A stretch of DNA of 32,452 nucleotides from the NCBI RefSeq assembly GCF_013870525.1, contig NZ_JACBXD010000085.1:1-32452 (forward strand), written 5' to 3'. The translations under genes and the position numbers were made by a program. This stretch comes from Amycolatopsis pittospori (GTDB lineage: Bacteria; Actinomycetota; Actinomycetes; Mycobacteriales; Pseudonocardiaceae). Under the pieces are notes generated by a model. The model made no database searches. It was not told where the DNA came from and saw only the letters and a program-made list of their open reading frames with translations. Shown here piece after piece: positions 14,687 to 21,559 of this stretch (its first letter is position 1; each line of letters begins with the position of its first letter).

Positions 14687-16414
14687 TCAGCCCGGATAGA
14701 AGGGGTCCGCGTCGGTCACGGTGTGCGCCTGCGGCCGCCAGACCTCGCCCAGCTCCGAGGCGACCCAGAGCCCGCCGGCGTCGGCGACCAGGTTCGGACT
14801 GCCCGGCGCCGCGGTGACGCCGTGCACCGGCGGGGTGAGGTTCGAGCTGTTGAAGGTGTCCATGCGCTGCCCGTCCAGCGGCACCTTGACCACCGGCAGC
14901 GAGGTCGACGACGTCGCGACGATCAGGTGGTCCTGCGTCGCCCAGTCGACGTCGACGACGTCCTTGAGGTCGCGTTCCTGCAGTTTCCGCGGCGAACGCA
15001 GCACCACGGAGTCCGCGGTCCGCACGATCGAGGCGATCACCAGCTGGCCGTTGACCACCGCCGCGAGCCGCGAGCCGTCCCGGGAAAGGCGCAGTTCGGT
15101 GATCTGGCCGAGTCCGGTGAGCGCGGTCGCGTCGACGGCGGCCTTGACCCAGCGGCCGTCGCCCGCCAGGGCGACCCGGGCGACCGTGTTGTGGTCGACG
15201 ACCGTCCACACCTCGCCCGACATCCCGCCGCCGGCGGCGACCGGCCGCCAGGTCGGGCGGCTCAGGCTGCCGCCGAACAGGTCCACCGAGCCGAGATCGC
15301 GCCCCAGGTCGCCGACGCGCAGCCATTGCCTGCCGTCGCGTTCCTCGACGACGGCGAGCCGTTTGCCGTCGACGGACTGCGCGGCGCTGACGACCTTGTA
15401 CCCGCCGTTGCCCGCCGGTCCCCCGACCGGCTGGCCGTCGGCGAGCGCCCGTACCCGCCCGTTCACGGTCATCAGGCCGGTCAGTTCGGAGCTCGGCGCG
15501 ACGCCGACGTTGTACGCGGGCAGTTCGCTGGCGCGCCAGTATTCCTGGCCCGGCACCAACGCGGTGCCGTCGGCCAGGAGCCGGATCCGGCTCAGCGTCA
15601 CCGTCTGCAGGGAAAGGACGATCTGCGCGGCGATGAGGTTCCGGTCGGCGAGGCTGATCCCGCCGACTTCGGACAAGGCGACGTCGAGTGTGCCGTCGTC
15701 GGTGCTGCGCACGTTGGTCTCGGTGGTGACCTGGTCGCCGAGCAGGTCCTTGACCGCGCCCTTCAGCCCTTCCGACGGCCCCTGCAGCACGAGGTCCATC
15801 ACCCGGCCCGGCAGTCCCGACTGCGGTTTCGCCGCGACGTACCGGAGGTCGGGCACGAAGGCGCCGGAATCGGGCGAGTAGAAGCTGATCGGCACCCGGA
15901 AGTAGTTGACCGAGAAGTCCTCGTCGGTGATGGCGAGCTCCTGCGGCGGGTTCACGATCCGCCACTGGCCGTTCGGCTGCTTCCGCAGTTTGAGCTGCTG
16001 CGAGTACTCGTCCTTCTGCGGGATGAACGCACTGTCGGGGCTGAGCACGCCGAGTTTGAACCCGCGGACGTTCACGATCTGCTCGTCCGGGTCCGTCTGC
16101 GGCGTCGAGGTGTCGTAAACGGTGCCGAAGGTGTCGTCGATGATCGTCAACCCCGGCGACGGCTTCCAGGTGCGCCGGGCTTCGTCGTCGAGGTACACCC
16201 GCGCGTCGGCGTTCGCCGTACCCGGCACCGAGGACGCGCGTACGAACTGGCGCGCCACGGTCAGCGAGTCGATCCCGGCCTCGGGTTCGGGCACGTCCAC
16301 CGGCGCCTGCGGGGGTTTGTCCCCGGGCACGACGGCGGGCTGCGTTTCGAGCGGGATGTTCGCGCAGCCCGCGACCAGCAGCAACACCGACAGCAGTAGC
16401 AGCAGCCGCTTCAC
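14687..16414 (-). CDS. lpqB: lipoprotein LpqB, MtrAB accessory
   Basis: A 575-residue lipoprotein that in mycobacteria and Streptomyces binds the extracytoplasmic part of MtrB and tunes its signalling. A signal peptide ends in lipobox V14-A-G-C17. An N-terminal GerMN-type domain follows (about 45-270, with WRIVNPPQELAITDEDF). A C-terminal beta-propeller-like region (about 300-575) contains repeated strands such as SVDGKRLAVVEERDG and SRDGSRLAAVVNGQ. The start is GTG in a GTGA overlap with the mtrB stop, with GAGGAGGTGG just upstream, so it is co-translated with mtrB. Length and position match the family. Confidence 0.95.
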   Translation of the reverse strand: MKRLLLLLSVLLLVAGCANIPLETQPAVVPGDKPPQAPVDVPEPEAGIDSLTVARQFVRASSVPGTANADARVYLDDEARRTWKPSPGLTIIDDTFGTVYDTSTPQTDPDEQIVNVRGFKLGVLSPDSAFIPQKDEYSQQLKLRKQPNGQWRIVNPPQELAITDEDFSVNYFRVPISFYSPDSGAFVPDLRYVAAKPQSGLPGRVMDLVLQGPSEGLKGAVKDLLGDQVTTETNVRSTDDGTLDVALSEVGGISLADRNLIAAQIVLSLQTVTLSRIRLLADGTALVPGQEYWRASELPAYNVGVAPSSELTGLMTVNGRVRALADGQPVGGPAGNGGYKVVSAAQSVDGKRLAVVEERDGRQWLRVGDLGRDLGSVDLFGGSLSRPTWRPVAAGGGMSGEVWTVVDHNTVARVALAGDGRWVKAAVDATALTGLGQITELRLSRDGSRLAAVVNGQLVIASIVRTADSVVLRSPRKLQERDLKDVVDVDWATQDHLIVATSSTSLPVVKVPLDGQRMDTFNSSNLTPPVHGVTAAPGSPNLVADAGGLWVASELGEVWRPQAHTVTDADPFYPG

Positions 16415-18126
16415 CGGCCCACCTCCTCGGGCTCGGCGAGGATCGCGTCGGGCGCCGGCCGGACTTCGAGCAGCCCGGACGAGCCGTGCGTTTCGGTCCC
16501 CTTGTACTCGGGCGGCGGCAGGACCAGCGGGCTCTCACCCATCGGCGTGTCCTGCTCCCGAGGCAGCGCGAGCCGGAAACAGGCGCCGTGGCCGGTCTCG
16601 CCCCACGCGTCGAGCACGCCACCGTGCAGCCGTGCGTCCTCCTGGCTGATCGCGAGGCCGAGCCCGGTGCCGCCGGTCCGGCGGTTACGGGACGGGTCGG
16701 CGCGCCAGAACCGGTTGAACACCAATTCGGCCTCGCCGGGCCGGAGCCCGACGCCATGGTCGCGCACCGTGATGGCGACCGTGGTCTCGTTGACCGCCAG
16801 GGTCAGCACCACCGGCTTCCCTTCACTGTGGTCGACCGCGTTGGCCAGCAGATTGCGCAGGATCCGCTCGACACGGCGGGCGTCGACCTCGGCGGCCGCC
16901 TCCTCGTCGGGCAGCACCAGCTCGACCGAGCTGCCCGCGTTGCCGGCGATCACGCGGACCTGTTCGACGGCCCTGGTCGCGATCGGCCGGACGTCGATCA
17001 GCTCGGCGGACAGCTCTTCGACACCCGCGTCGAGCCTGCTGATCTCCAGCAGGTCTCCGAGCAGGGCTTCGAACCGGTCGAGCTCGTCGACCAGCAGTTC
17101 CGTGGAGCGGGCGAGCCCGGCCGGGAACTGCTCGCGCGACGCGTGCAGCACGTCGGCGGCCATCCGGACGGTGGTCAGCGGGGTACGCAGTTCGTGCGAG
17201 ACGTCGGAGGTGAACCGTCTCTGGAGCCCGCCGAAGTCTTCGAGCTGGCGGATCTGCCGCTGGATGCTCGCGGCCATCTCGTTGTAGGACACGGCGAGTT
17301 TGGCCAGATCGTCCTCGCCGAGGACGGCGAGCCGCTGATCGAGATCGCCGCCGGCGAACTGTTCGGCCGCCGCGGCCGCCTGTCTGACCGGCCGGACGAC
17401 CTGACGGGTGACCAGGTTCGTGATCCCGGCCAGCAGCAGAAGCAGCACGAGACCGCCGACGAGCAGCGTGTTCTGCACGGTCGAGACGGTGGTCTGCTCG
17501 CTGGTCAGCGGATACAGCAGATAAAGCTGAAGGGGGTTGATCATGGTGGTCACCGGGGCGCCGACGATGAGATACGTCGTCTTGCCGCCGTCCGGTTCGG
17601 TGACCGTGTGGATCAGGTGGCTGAGCTGTTCGGTCTCCACGAACTGGCGCAGGCGCACCGGCACCTTTTCATAGGGACCGGAATGCACCGGTTCCCTCGC
17701 CTGGTCGCGGCCGCCCGCGGCCAGCACCGGTTCGAAGGTTCCCGCGGCCGACCCCGCGCCGTCCTGCGACGTGCTCGCGCTCGCGATCTTCTTCAGCGCG
17801 TTGGCGAACCGCGCGCTCATCGCCTCGGAGGTCTCCGCGCCGACGCCGACCAGTTCACCGGCCGCGGTCTCGACGACCGCCTTGGTCTGCGCGATCGCCG
17901 CGCTCTGCTTGGTCTCGACCAGCCGTTCGGTGATCTGGTTCTGCAGCACCATGCCCAGCACGAACACCACGGCCGAAGACAGCGCGAGGGTGGACACGGT
18001 GACGCGGAACTGCAGCGAATGCCGCCACAGCTCGTTGAACGAGACCGCCTTACGGCGCACGAAAACCACGACGCGCCGGATTTGGCGCGCCGTGGCTCGG
18101 GCGAACGAAAATAAGCGTCCTCTCAT
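16411..18126 (-). CDS. mtrB: sensor histidine kinase MtrB
   Basis: A 571-residue membrane kinase controlling cell division and envelope homeostasis through MtrA. Two membrane segments (about 41-62 and 217-238) frame an extracytoplasmic domain, followed by HAMP (about 239-291). The HisKA domain has phospho-acceptor His311 in SDVSHELRTPLTT. The ATPase domain has N-box LRNLLANAVDHSEG, G1 RDHGVGL and G2 GTGLGLAIS. A Pro-rich C-terminal tail of about 60 residues follows. I chose ATG 18126, 7 nt after the mtrA stop. An in-frame GTG at 18162 would overlap mtrA. No ribosome site is obvious for either, so coupling to mtrA translation is likely. Confidence 0.95.
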   Translation of the reverse strand: MRGRLFSFARATARQIRRVVVFVRRKAVSFNELWRHSLQFRVTVSTLALSSAVVFVLGMVLQNQITERLVETKQSAAIAQTKAVVETAAGELVGVGAETSEAMSARFANALKKIASASTSQDGAGSAAGTFEPVLAAGGRDQAREPVHSGPYEKVPVRLRQFVETEQLSHLIHTVTEPDGGKTTYLIVGAPVTTMINPLQLYLLYPLTSEQTTVSTVQNTLLVGGLVLLLLLAGITNLVTRQVVRPVRQAAAAAEQFAGGDLDQRLAVLGEDDLAKLAVSYNEMAASIQRQIRQLEDFGGLQRRFTSDVSHELRTPLTTVRMAADVLHASREQFPAGLARSTELLVDELDRFEALLGDLLEISRLDAGVEELSAELIDVRPIATRAVEQVRVIAGNAGSSVELVLPDEEAAAEVDARRVERILRNLLANAVDHSEGKPVVLTLAVNETTVAITVRDHGVGLRPGEAELVFNRFWRADPSRNRRTGGTGLGLAISQEDARLHGGVLDAWGETGHGACFRLALPREQDTPMGESPLVLPPPEYKGTETHGSSGLLEVRPAPDAILAEPEEVGR

Positions 18127-18133
18127 GGGGTGA

Positions 18134-18811
18134 TCACGGCGGGCCGGCCTTGTACCCGACACCGCGAACGGTCAACACCACCTCGGGGTGTTCCGGGTCC
18201 CTCTCGACCTTCGACCGCAGACGCTGGACGTGCACGTTCACCAGGCGGGTGTCGGCGGCGTGGCGGTAACCCCACACCTGTTCGAGCAGCACCTCGCGGG
18301 TGAACACCTGCCGCGGCTTGCGGGCGAGCGCGACCAGCAGGTCGAACTCGAGCGGGGTCAGCGGGATGGCCTTGCCCTCGCGCGTCACCTCGTGGCCGGG
18401 GACGTCGATCGCCAGGTCGCCGATCGTCAGCGATTCGGCGGGCTCGGCCTCGGTGCGGCGCATCCGGGCACGGACGCGGGCCACGAGTTCCTTCGGCTTG
18501 AACGGCTTGACCACATAGTCGTCCGCACCCGACTCGAGCCCGAGGACGATGTCGACGGTGTCGCTCTTGGCGGTGAGCATCACGATCGGCACGCCGGATT
18601 CGGCCCGGATCGCCTTGCAGACGTCGATGCCGTTCATCCCGGGCAGCATGAGGTCGAGGAGGACCAAGTCCGGTTTCAGCTCACGTAGCGCGGGCAGCGC
18701 CCGAGAGCCGTCGGCTACGACGGCTGTGTCGAACCCCTCCCCACGCAGCACGATGGTGAGCATCTCCGCGAGAGCAGGGTCGTCATCGACGACCAGAACG
18801 CGTGCCTTCAT
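18134..18811 (-). CDS. mtrA: response regulator MtrA
   Basis: A 225-residue OmpR/PhoB-type regulator. The receiver domain begins VLVVDDDPALAEML, with phospho-acceptor Asp53 in LVLLDLMLPGMNG, the switch Thr in VMLTAKSD and Lys in VVKPFKP. A winged-helix domain (about 130-225) ends RLVNVHVQRLRSKVE…VRGVGYKAGPP. It is the first gene of mtrA-mtrB-lpqB. About 50 bp upstream on its own strand is GTCACA (18865-18860). That resembles the half-site I recall for mycobacterial MtrA, so autoregulation is possible but rests on one hexamer. The ribosome site is weak (ATAGG). Confidence 0.97.
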   Translation of the reverse strand: MKARVLVVDDDPALAEMLTIVLRGEGFDTAVVADGSRALPALRELKPDLVLLDLMLPGMNGIDVCKAIRAESGVPIVMLTAKSDTVDIVLGLESGADDYVVKPFKPKELVARVRARMRRTEAEPAESLTIGDLAIDVPGHEVTREGKAIPLTPLEFDLLVALARKPRQVFTREVLLEQVWGYRHAADTRLVNVHVQRLRSKVERDPEHPEVVLTVRGVGYKAGPP

Positions 18812-18922
18812 AAACCTATGTTCGCACTAGTTTCCTCGCGCGGGCGCGCGACCCGGCGATGTGACCACCAGAAAGATCATCGAATCGGGCAAATTGCTCC
18901 ATCCGAGTAGGGCCGTCGTCCT

Positions 18923-20059
18923 CTAGAGGGACCGCCGGAGCCTGGTGAAGGGGCGCGGTGAGTCCATGGCGAACACCCCGGTCAGGGCGTCATCGCGATG
19001 ATAGGTCGCGACGAAACGCTTCGAAGCGACATCGCCTTCGACGATCCGCACGTCTTCCGTGGCCACTCCGGCGAACTGGATCCGGCGCCCGTACTGATCG
19101 GACCAAAAGTAACCGTGTCGTGCGAAATGCGTGACGGTCGAACCGGCGAGGAGGTTCGCGACCGCGACACCGGCCTGTTCGTTCGCGGCCGTCCAGTGTT
19201 CGGCGCGGATCCGCCTGCCGCGCAGACGGCAGCGGTACCGCGCGACGTCACCCACCGCGATCACTCGGGGATTCGCTGTGACACAGCCGGAATCGACGAG
19301 GACCCCGTCGTCGACGGCGAGTCCGGAGCCGGTGAGCCATTCGGTGACCGGTCGCGCGCCCACTCCGGCGACGACCAGATCCGCCGGGATCTCACGACCG
19401 TCCGCGAGTTTCACGGAGGTGACGCGATCGGTGCCACCGAAGCCGGCGACGGCGACTCCGGTCATCAACCGGACGTCGCTTTCGGCGTGCAGTCCACCGC
19501 AGACCGCGCCCATTTCCGGGCCGACGACGGATGCGAGCGGCACGGGCATCGCCTCGATCACGGTCACTTCGTGGCCGAGCAGGCGGCAGGCGGACGCGAC
19601 CTCCGCGCCGATGAAACCGGCGCCGATGACGACCACCGATCCGGGACCGGCGGCGAGATCCCGTTTCAGGGCGATGGCGTCGTCGAGTGTCCGCAGGGTG
19701 TGGACACCCTTCAGATCCCTTGCCGCGCCCAAGGTTCTGGCCACCGCGCCGGTCGCGATCACGTAGCCGTCGGCGACGATCGTGGTGCCGTCTTCGAGCG
19801 TCACGCCGTCGCCGGTGAGCCCTTCCGCACGGATGCCGATTCGCCATTCGGCGTCCAGCGCGTCGAGGTCCGGCTGATCCGCCAGCGCGAGATCGGCCGT
19901 GGAAACCTTGCCCAGCAAGAAATCCTTCGACAACGGCGGACGGTCGTACGGCGGTTCCGCACCGATCATCACCAGCCGTCCGCCGAAACCCTGAGCACGC
20001 AGCTCCTGCGCCGAACGGAGTCCGGCGAGCGACGTCCCGACGACGGCGACGGTTCTCAA
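18923..20059 (-). CDS. FAD-dependent ferredoxin reductase
   Basis: A 378-residue flavoprotein of the ferredoxin-NAD(P)+ reductase type that serves Rieske and P450 oxygenases. It has an N-terminal FAD motif VVGTSLAG (6-13), PPYDRPPLSKDFLLG, a central NAD(P)H motif VVVIGAGFIGAEVAS, ATGAVART and the second FAD site VIAVGDVARY. It starts with TTG in a TTGA overlap with the Rieske ferredoxin gene, with AGGAAG upstream. The overlap makes the pair an obligate unit that moves electrons from NAD(P)H to the ferredoxin. In context the acceptor is the Rieske oxygenase encoded at 25128-26258. Its downstream end abuts the mtrA upstream region (110 bp gap), with no clear terminator. Confidence 0.9.
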   Translation of the reverse strand: MRTVAVVGTSLAGLRSAQELRAQGFGGRLVMIGAEPPYDRPPLSKDFLLGKVSTADLALADQPDLDALDAEWRIGIRAEGLTGDGVTLEDGTTIVADGYVIATGAVARTLGAARDLKGVHTLRTLDDAIALKRDLAAGPGSVVVIGAGFIGAEVASACRLLGHEVTVIEAMPVPLASVVGPEMGAVCGGLHAESDVRLMTGVAVAGFGGTDRVTSVKLADGREIPADLVVAGVGARPVTEWLTGSGLAVDDGVLVDSGCVTANPRVIAVGDVARYRCRLRGRRIRAEHWTAANEQAGVAVANLLAGSTVTHFARHGYFWSDQYGRRIQFAGVATEDVRIVEGDVASKRFVATYHRDDALTGVFAMDSPRPFTRLRRSL

Positions 20060-20373
20060 GCCACTTCCTGTCGTGCCTCGATGTCCACATAGATCACACC
20101 GTCGGCCACGACGACCGGATAGGTACGGACGGCGTTCTTCGCGGGCAGGCAGTTCGGGGCTCCGGTCCGCAGGTCGAACCGCGCGGCGTGCAGCGGGCAT
20201 TCGACGAAGCAGCCCTCGATCCAGCCGTCGGCGAGCGACGCGTCCTGGTGGCTGCAGGTGTCGTCCAGGGCGTAGTACCCGCCCTCGGCGTGGAAGACCG
20301 AGACGGGCACCGGCGCTTCGAGGCGGAGGGCTTCGCCTTCGGGCAGGTCGGAGACGGAACAGGCACGGATCAT
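20056..20373 (-). CDS. Rieske-type [2Fe-2S] ferredoxin
   Basis: A 105-residue soluble Rieske ferredoxin. The cluster ligands are Cys40-x-His42 and Cys59-x2-His62 in DTCSHQDASLADG and ECPLHAARFD. It has no membrane anchor and no fused oxygenase domain, so it is an electron shuttle of the biphenyl or toluene dioxygenase ferredoxin type. ATG 20373 has GGAGG with 5-nt spacing. It is the first gene of the leftward ferredoxin-reductase unit and divergent from iclR. The promoter TTGACG-N18-GATTGT (20470-20441) overlaps an inverted repeat shared with the other promoters of this cluster. Confidence 0.93.
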   Translation of the reverse strand: MIRACSVSDLPEGEALRLEAPVPVSVFHAEGGYYALDDTCSHQDASLADGWIEGCFVECPLHAARFDLRTGAPNCLPAKNAVRTYPVVVADGVIYVDIEARQEVA

Positions 20374-20405
20374 CGGGGCCTCCGGGGAAAGGACCAGACG
20401 GTTGA

Positions 20406-20443
20406 TGTTGCGTATTACGAGACGGAACGTGCTCTGCGCAACA
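20406..20443. promoter_or_regulatory. candidate IclR operator 1 and leftward promoter -10
   Basis: TGTTGCG (20406-20412) and CGCAACA (20437-20443) are inverted arms 24 nt apart. The right arm overlaps the -10 GATTGT (20446-20441, minus strand) of the ferredoxin promoter, whose -35 TTGACG lies at 20470-20465. The same arms at near-identical spacing occur at 20515-20553 and 21457-21494. Confidence 0.6.
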
Positions 20444-20514
20444 ATCACCCCCGAGGGTGCCGTGCGTCAAGGGATTCGCCCACTCAGCCGAGCGGATCCG
20501 GGCGAAACGGCTAC

Positions 20515-20553
20515 TGTTGCGTCATGCGGAACCAGGACCCGGGGAACGCAACA
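20515..20553. promoter_or_regulatory. candidate IclR operator 2 over iclR start
   Basis: TGTTGCG (20515-20521) and CGCAACA (20547-20553), 25 nt apart, span the iclR start codon. The left arm overlaps a -10-like TACTGT (20512-20517) placed 6 nt before the ATG, as in leaderless promoters. Occupancy should block iclR transcription, which fits autoregulation. Confidence 0.55.
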
Positions 20554-21309
20554 CCCAGTCAGGTGCAGTCGGTCGACCGCGCGATCAGCGTGCTGGAACT
20601 GCTGGCGCGCAACGGGGAAACGGGGATCACCGACATCGCCGCCGAGCTCGGTGTGCACAAGTCGACGGCGTCACGCCTGCTGAGCGTCCTGGAGAACCGC
20701 GGTCTGGTGGAGCAGCTCGGCGAACGCGGCAAATACGCGATCGGCTTCGGCGTCGTCCGGCTCGCCGGCGCCGCCACCGGCCGCATGGACCTGGCGAAAC
20801 TGGGCAGGCAGACGTGCCAGGGCCTGGCCGAGACACTCGGCGAGACGGTCAACATCGCGATCGCCGACGACGGCGTCGCGATCAACATCAGCCAGGCCCG
20901 CGGTTCGGCCGCGATCAGCACGCAGAACTGGACCGGCCAGCGCACGCCGCTGCACGCGACCTCCAGCGGGAAGATCTTGCTCGCGTACATGAACGACGTC
21001 GAGCGCAAACGCTTGCTCCGGCGGAAACTCGAACAGTTCACCCCGCGGACCACGATCGACCCGGACGAACTGACCGTCGAGCTGGACCGCGTCGTCGAGG
21101 ACGGGTACGCGGCCTGTTTCGAGGAGCTCGAACTGGGGATGCACGCCGTCGCGGTGCCGGTGCTCGGCCCCGGCGGCGAGGTCGTCGCGGCGATGAGCGC
21201 GTCCGGGCCGTCGTACCGGCTCTCGAAGCAGCGCGTGCGGCAGATCGTCCGGCCGCTGGCCGACGCCTCCGCGGACCTCTCGTCCCAGCTGGGGTACTTC
21301 GCGGAGTGA
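20524..21309 (+). CDS. IclR family transcriptional regulator
   Basis: A 261-residue IclR-type regulator. The winged HTH (about 13-75) contains SVDRAISVLELLARNG and VHKSTASRLLSVLENRGLV. The C-terminal effector domain (about 85-255) contains HATSSGKILLAYM and FEELELGMHAVAVPVLG. It sits between the leftward ferredoxin-reductase unit and the rightward oxidase operon, so it is the natural controller of both. Its ligand is probably a pathway compound such as glycine betaine or dimethylglycine, by context only. The ATG has no ribosome site but follows TACTGT by 6 nt, so the mRNA is probably leaderless. Candidate operators lie at its own start and at both flanking promoters. Confidence 0.92.
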   Translation: MRNQDPGNATPSQVQSVDRAISVLELLARNGETGITDIAAELGVHKSTASRLLSVLENRGLVEQLGERGKYAIGFGVVRLAGAATGRMDLAKLGRQTCQGLAETLGETVNIAIADDGVAINISQARGSAAISTQNWTGQRTPLHATSSGKILLAYMNDVERKRLLRRKLEQFTPRTTIDPDELTVELDRVVEDGYAACFEELELGMHAVAVPVLGPGGEVVAAMSASGPSYRLSKQRVRQIVRPLADASADLSSQLGYFAE

Positions 21310-21338
21310 CGTGAGCGGCCCTGTCACGGCCGTACCAA

Positions 21339-21395
21339 GCGCTATGAACGGCCCGTTCCTTGCGAAATTTGCAAGTAACGGGCCGTTCATAGCGC
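21339..21395. repeat. dispersed palindrome downstream of iclR
   Basis: Perfect 19-nt arms at 21339-21357 and 21377-21395 (GCGCTATGAACGGCCCGTT and complement). After one mismatch the stem continues with CTTGC/GCAAG around a GAAATTT loop. It lies 30 bp after the iclR stop and probably separates iclR from the oxidase operon promoter. The ATGA…GGCCC layout of each arm resembles the palindromes at 14430 and 9388. Confidence 0.85.
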
Positions 21396-21428
21396 GCGCC
21401 AGTTGAAGAGGGCGACCTTTTCGGTCTC

Positions 21429-21457
21429 TTGACAGCGCGCCGCACGTGCCGCACTTT
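21429..21457 (+). promoter_or_regulatory. promoter of betaine catabolic operon
   Basis: A perfect -35 TTGACA (21429-21434) is followed after 17 nt by CACTTT (21452-21457), a modest -10. Transcription would start near 21464, giving a leader of about 95 nt that contains the candidate operator. This is the best -35 hexamer I found in the window. Confidence 0.5.
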
Positions 21458-21494
21458 GTTGCTGAAGACGGAACAACGTGCCCCATCCGCAACA
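21457..21494. promoter_or_regulatory. candidate IclR operator 3 before the oxidase operon
   Basis: TGTTGC (21457-21462) and GCAACA (21489-21494), 26 nt apart, match operator 1 exactly in arm sequence and spacing. As in operator 1, the promoter-side arm overlaps the last base(s) of the -10. Operators 2 and 3 also share TGTTGC-N6-CGGAAC. Confidence 0.6.
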
Positions 21495-21559
21495 GCGCCT
21501 GTCACCCCGATGCCCTCGTGTCCTTTGTGGACCCAGGGCGGACAGGAGGTTCCCTCGCC

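Noticed and set aside
13713..14699. 328-codon plus-strand open frame across comF and the two palindromes
   Set aside because: comF on the other strand has clear zinc and PRPP motifs. This frame only stays open through high GC and the repeats, whose translation gives the meaningless KASL/KEAFTD type segments.
18812..18922. full MtrA box upstream of mtrA
   Set aside because: Only one GTCACA hexamer is visible; a second correctly spaced half-site was not found, so it is mentioned only as a possibility.
18923..20470. single long minus-strand frame joining ferredoxin region and reductase
   Set aside because: The first 137 codons are an out-of-frame reading of the Rieske ferredoxin. The true reductase begins at TTG 20059 in a TTGA overlap.
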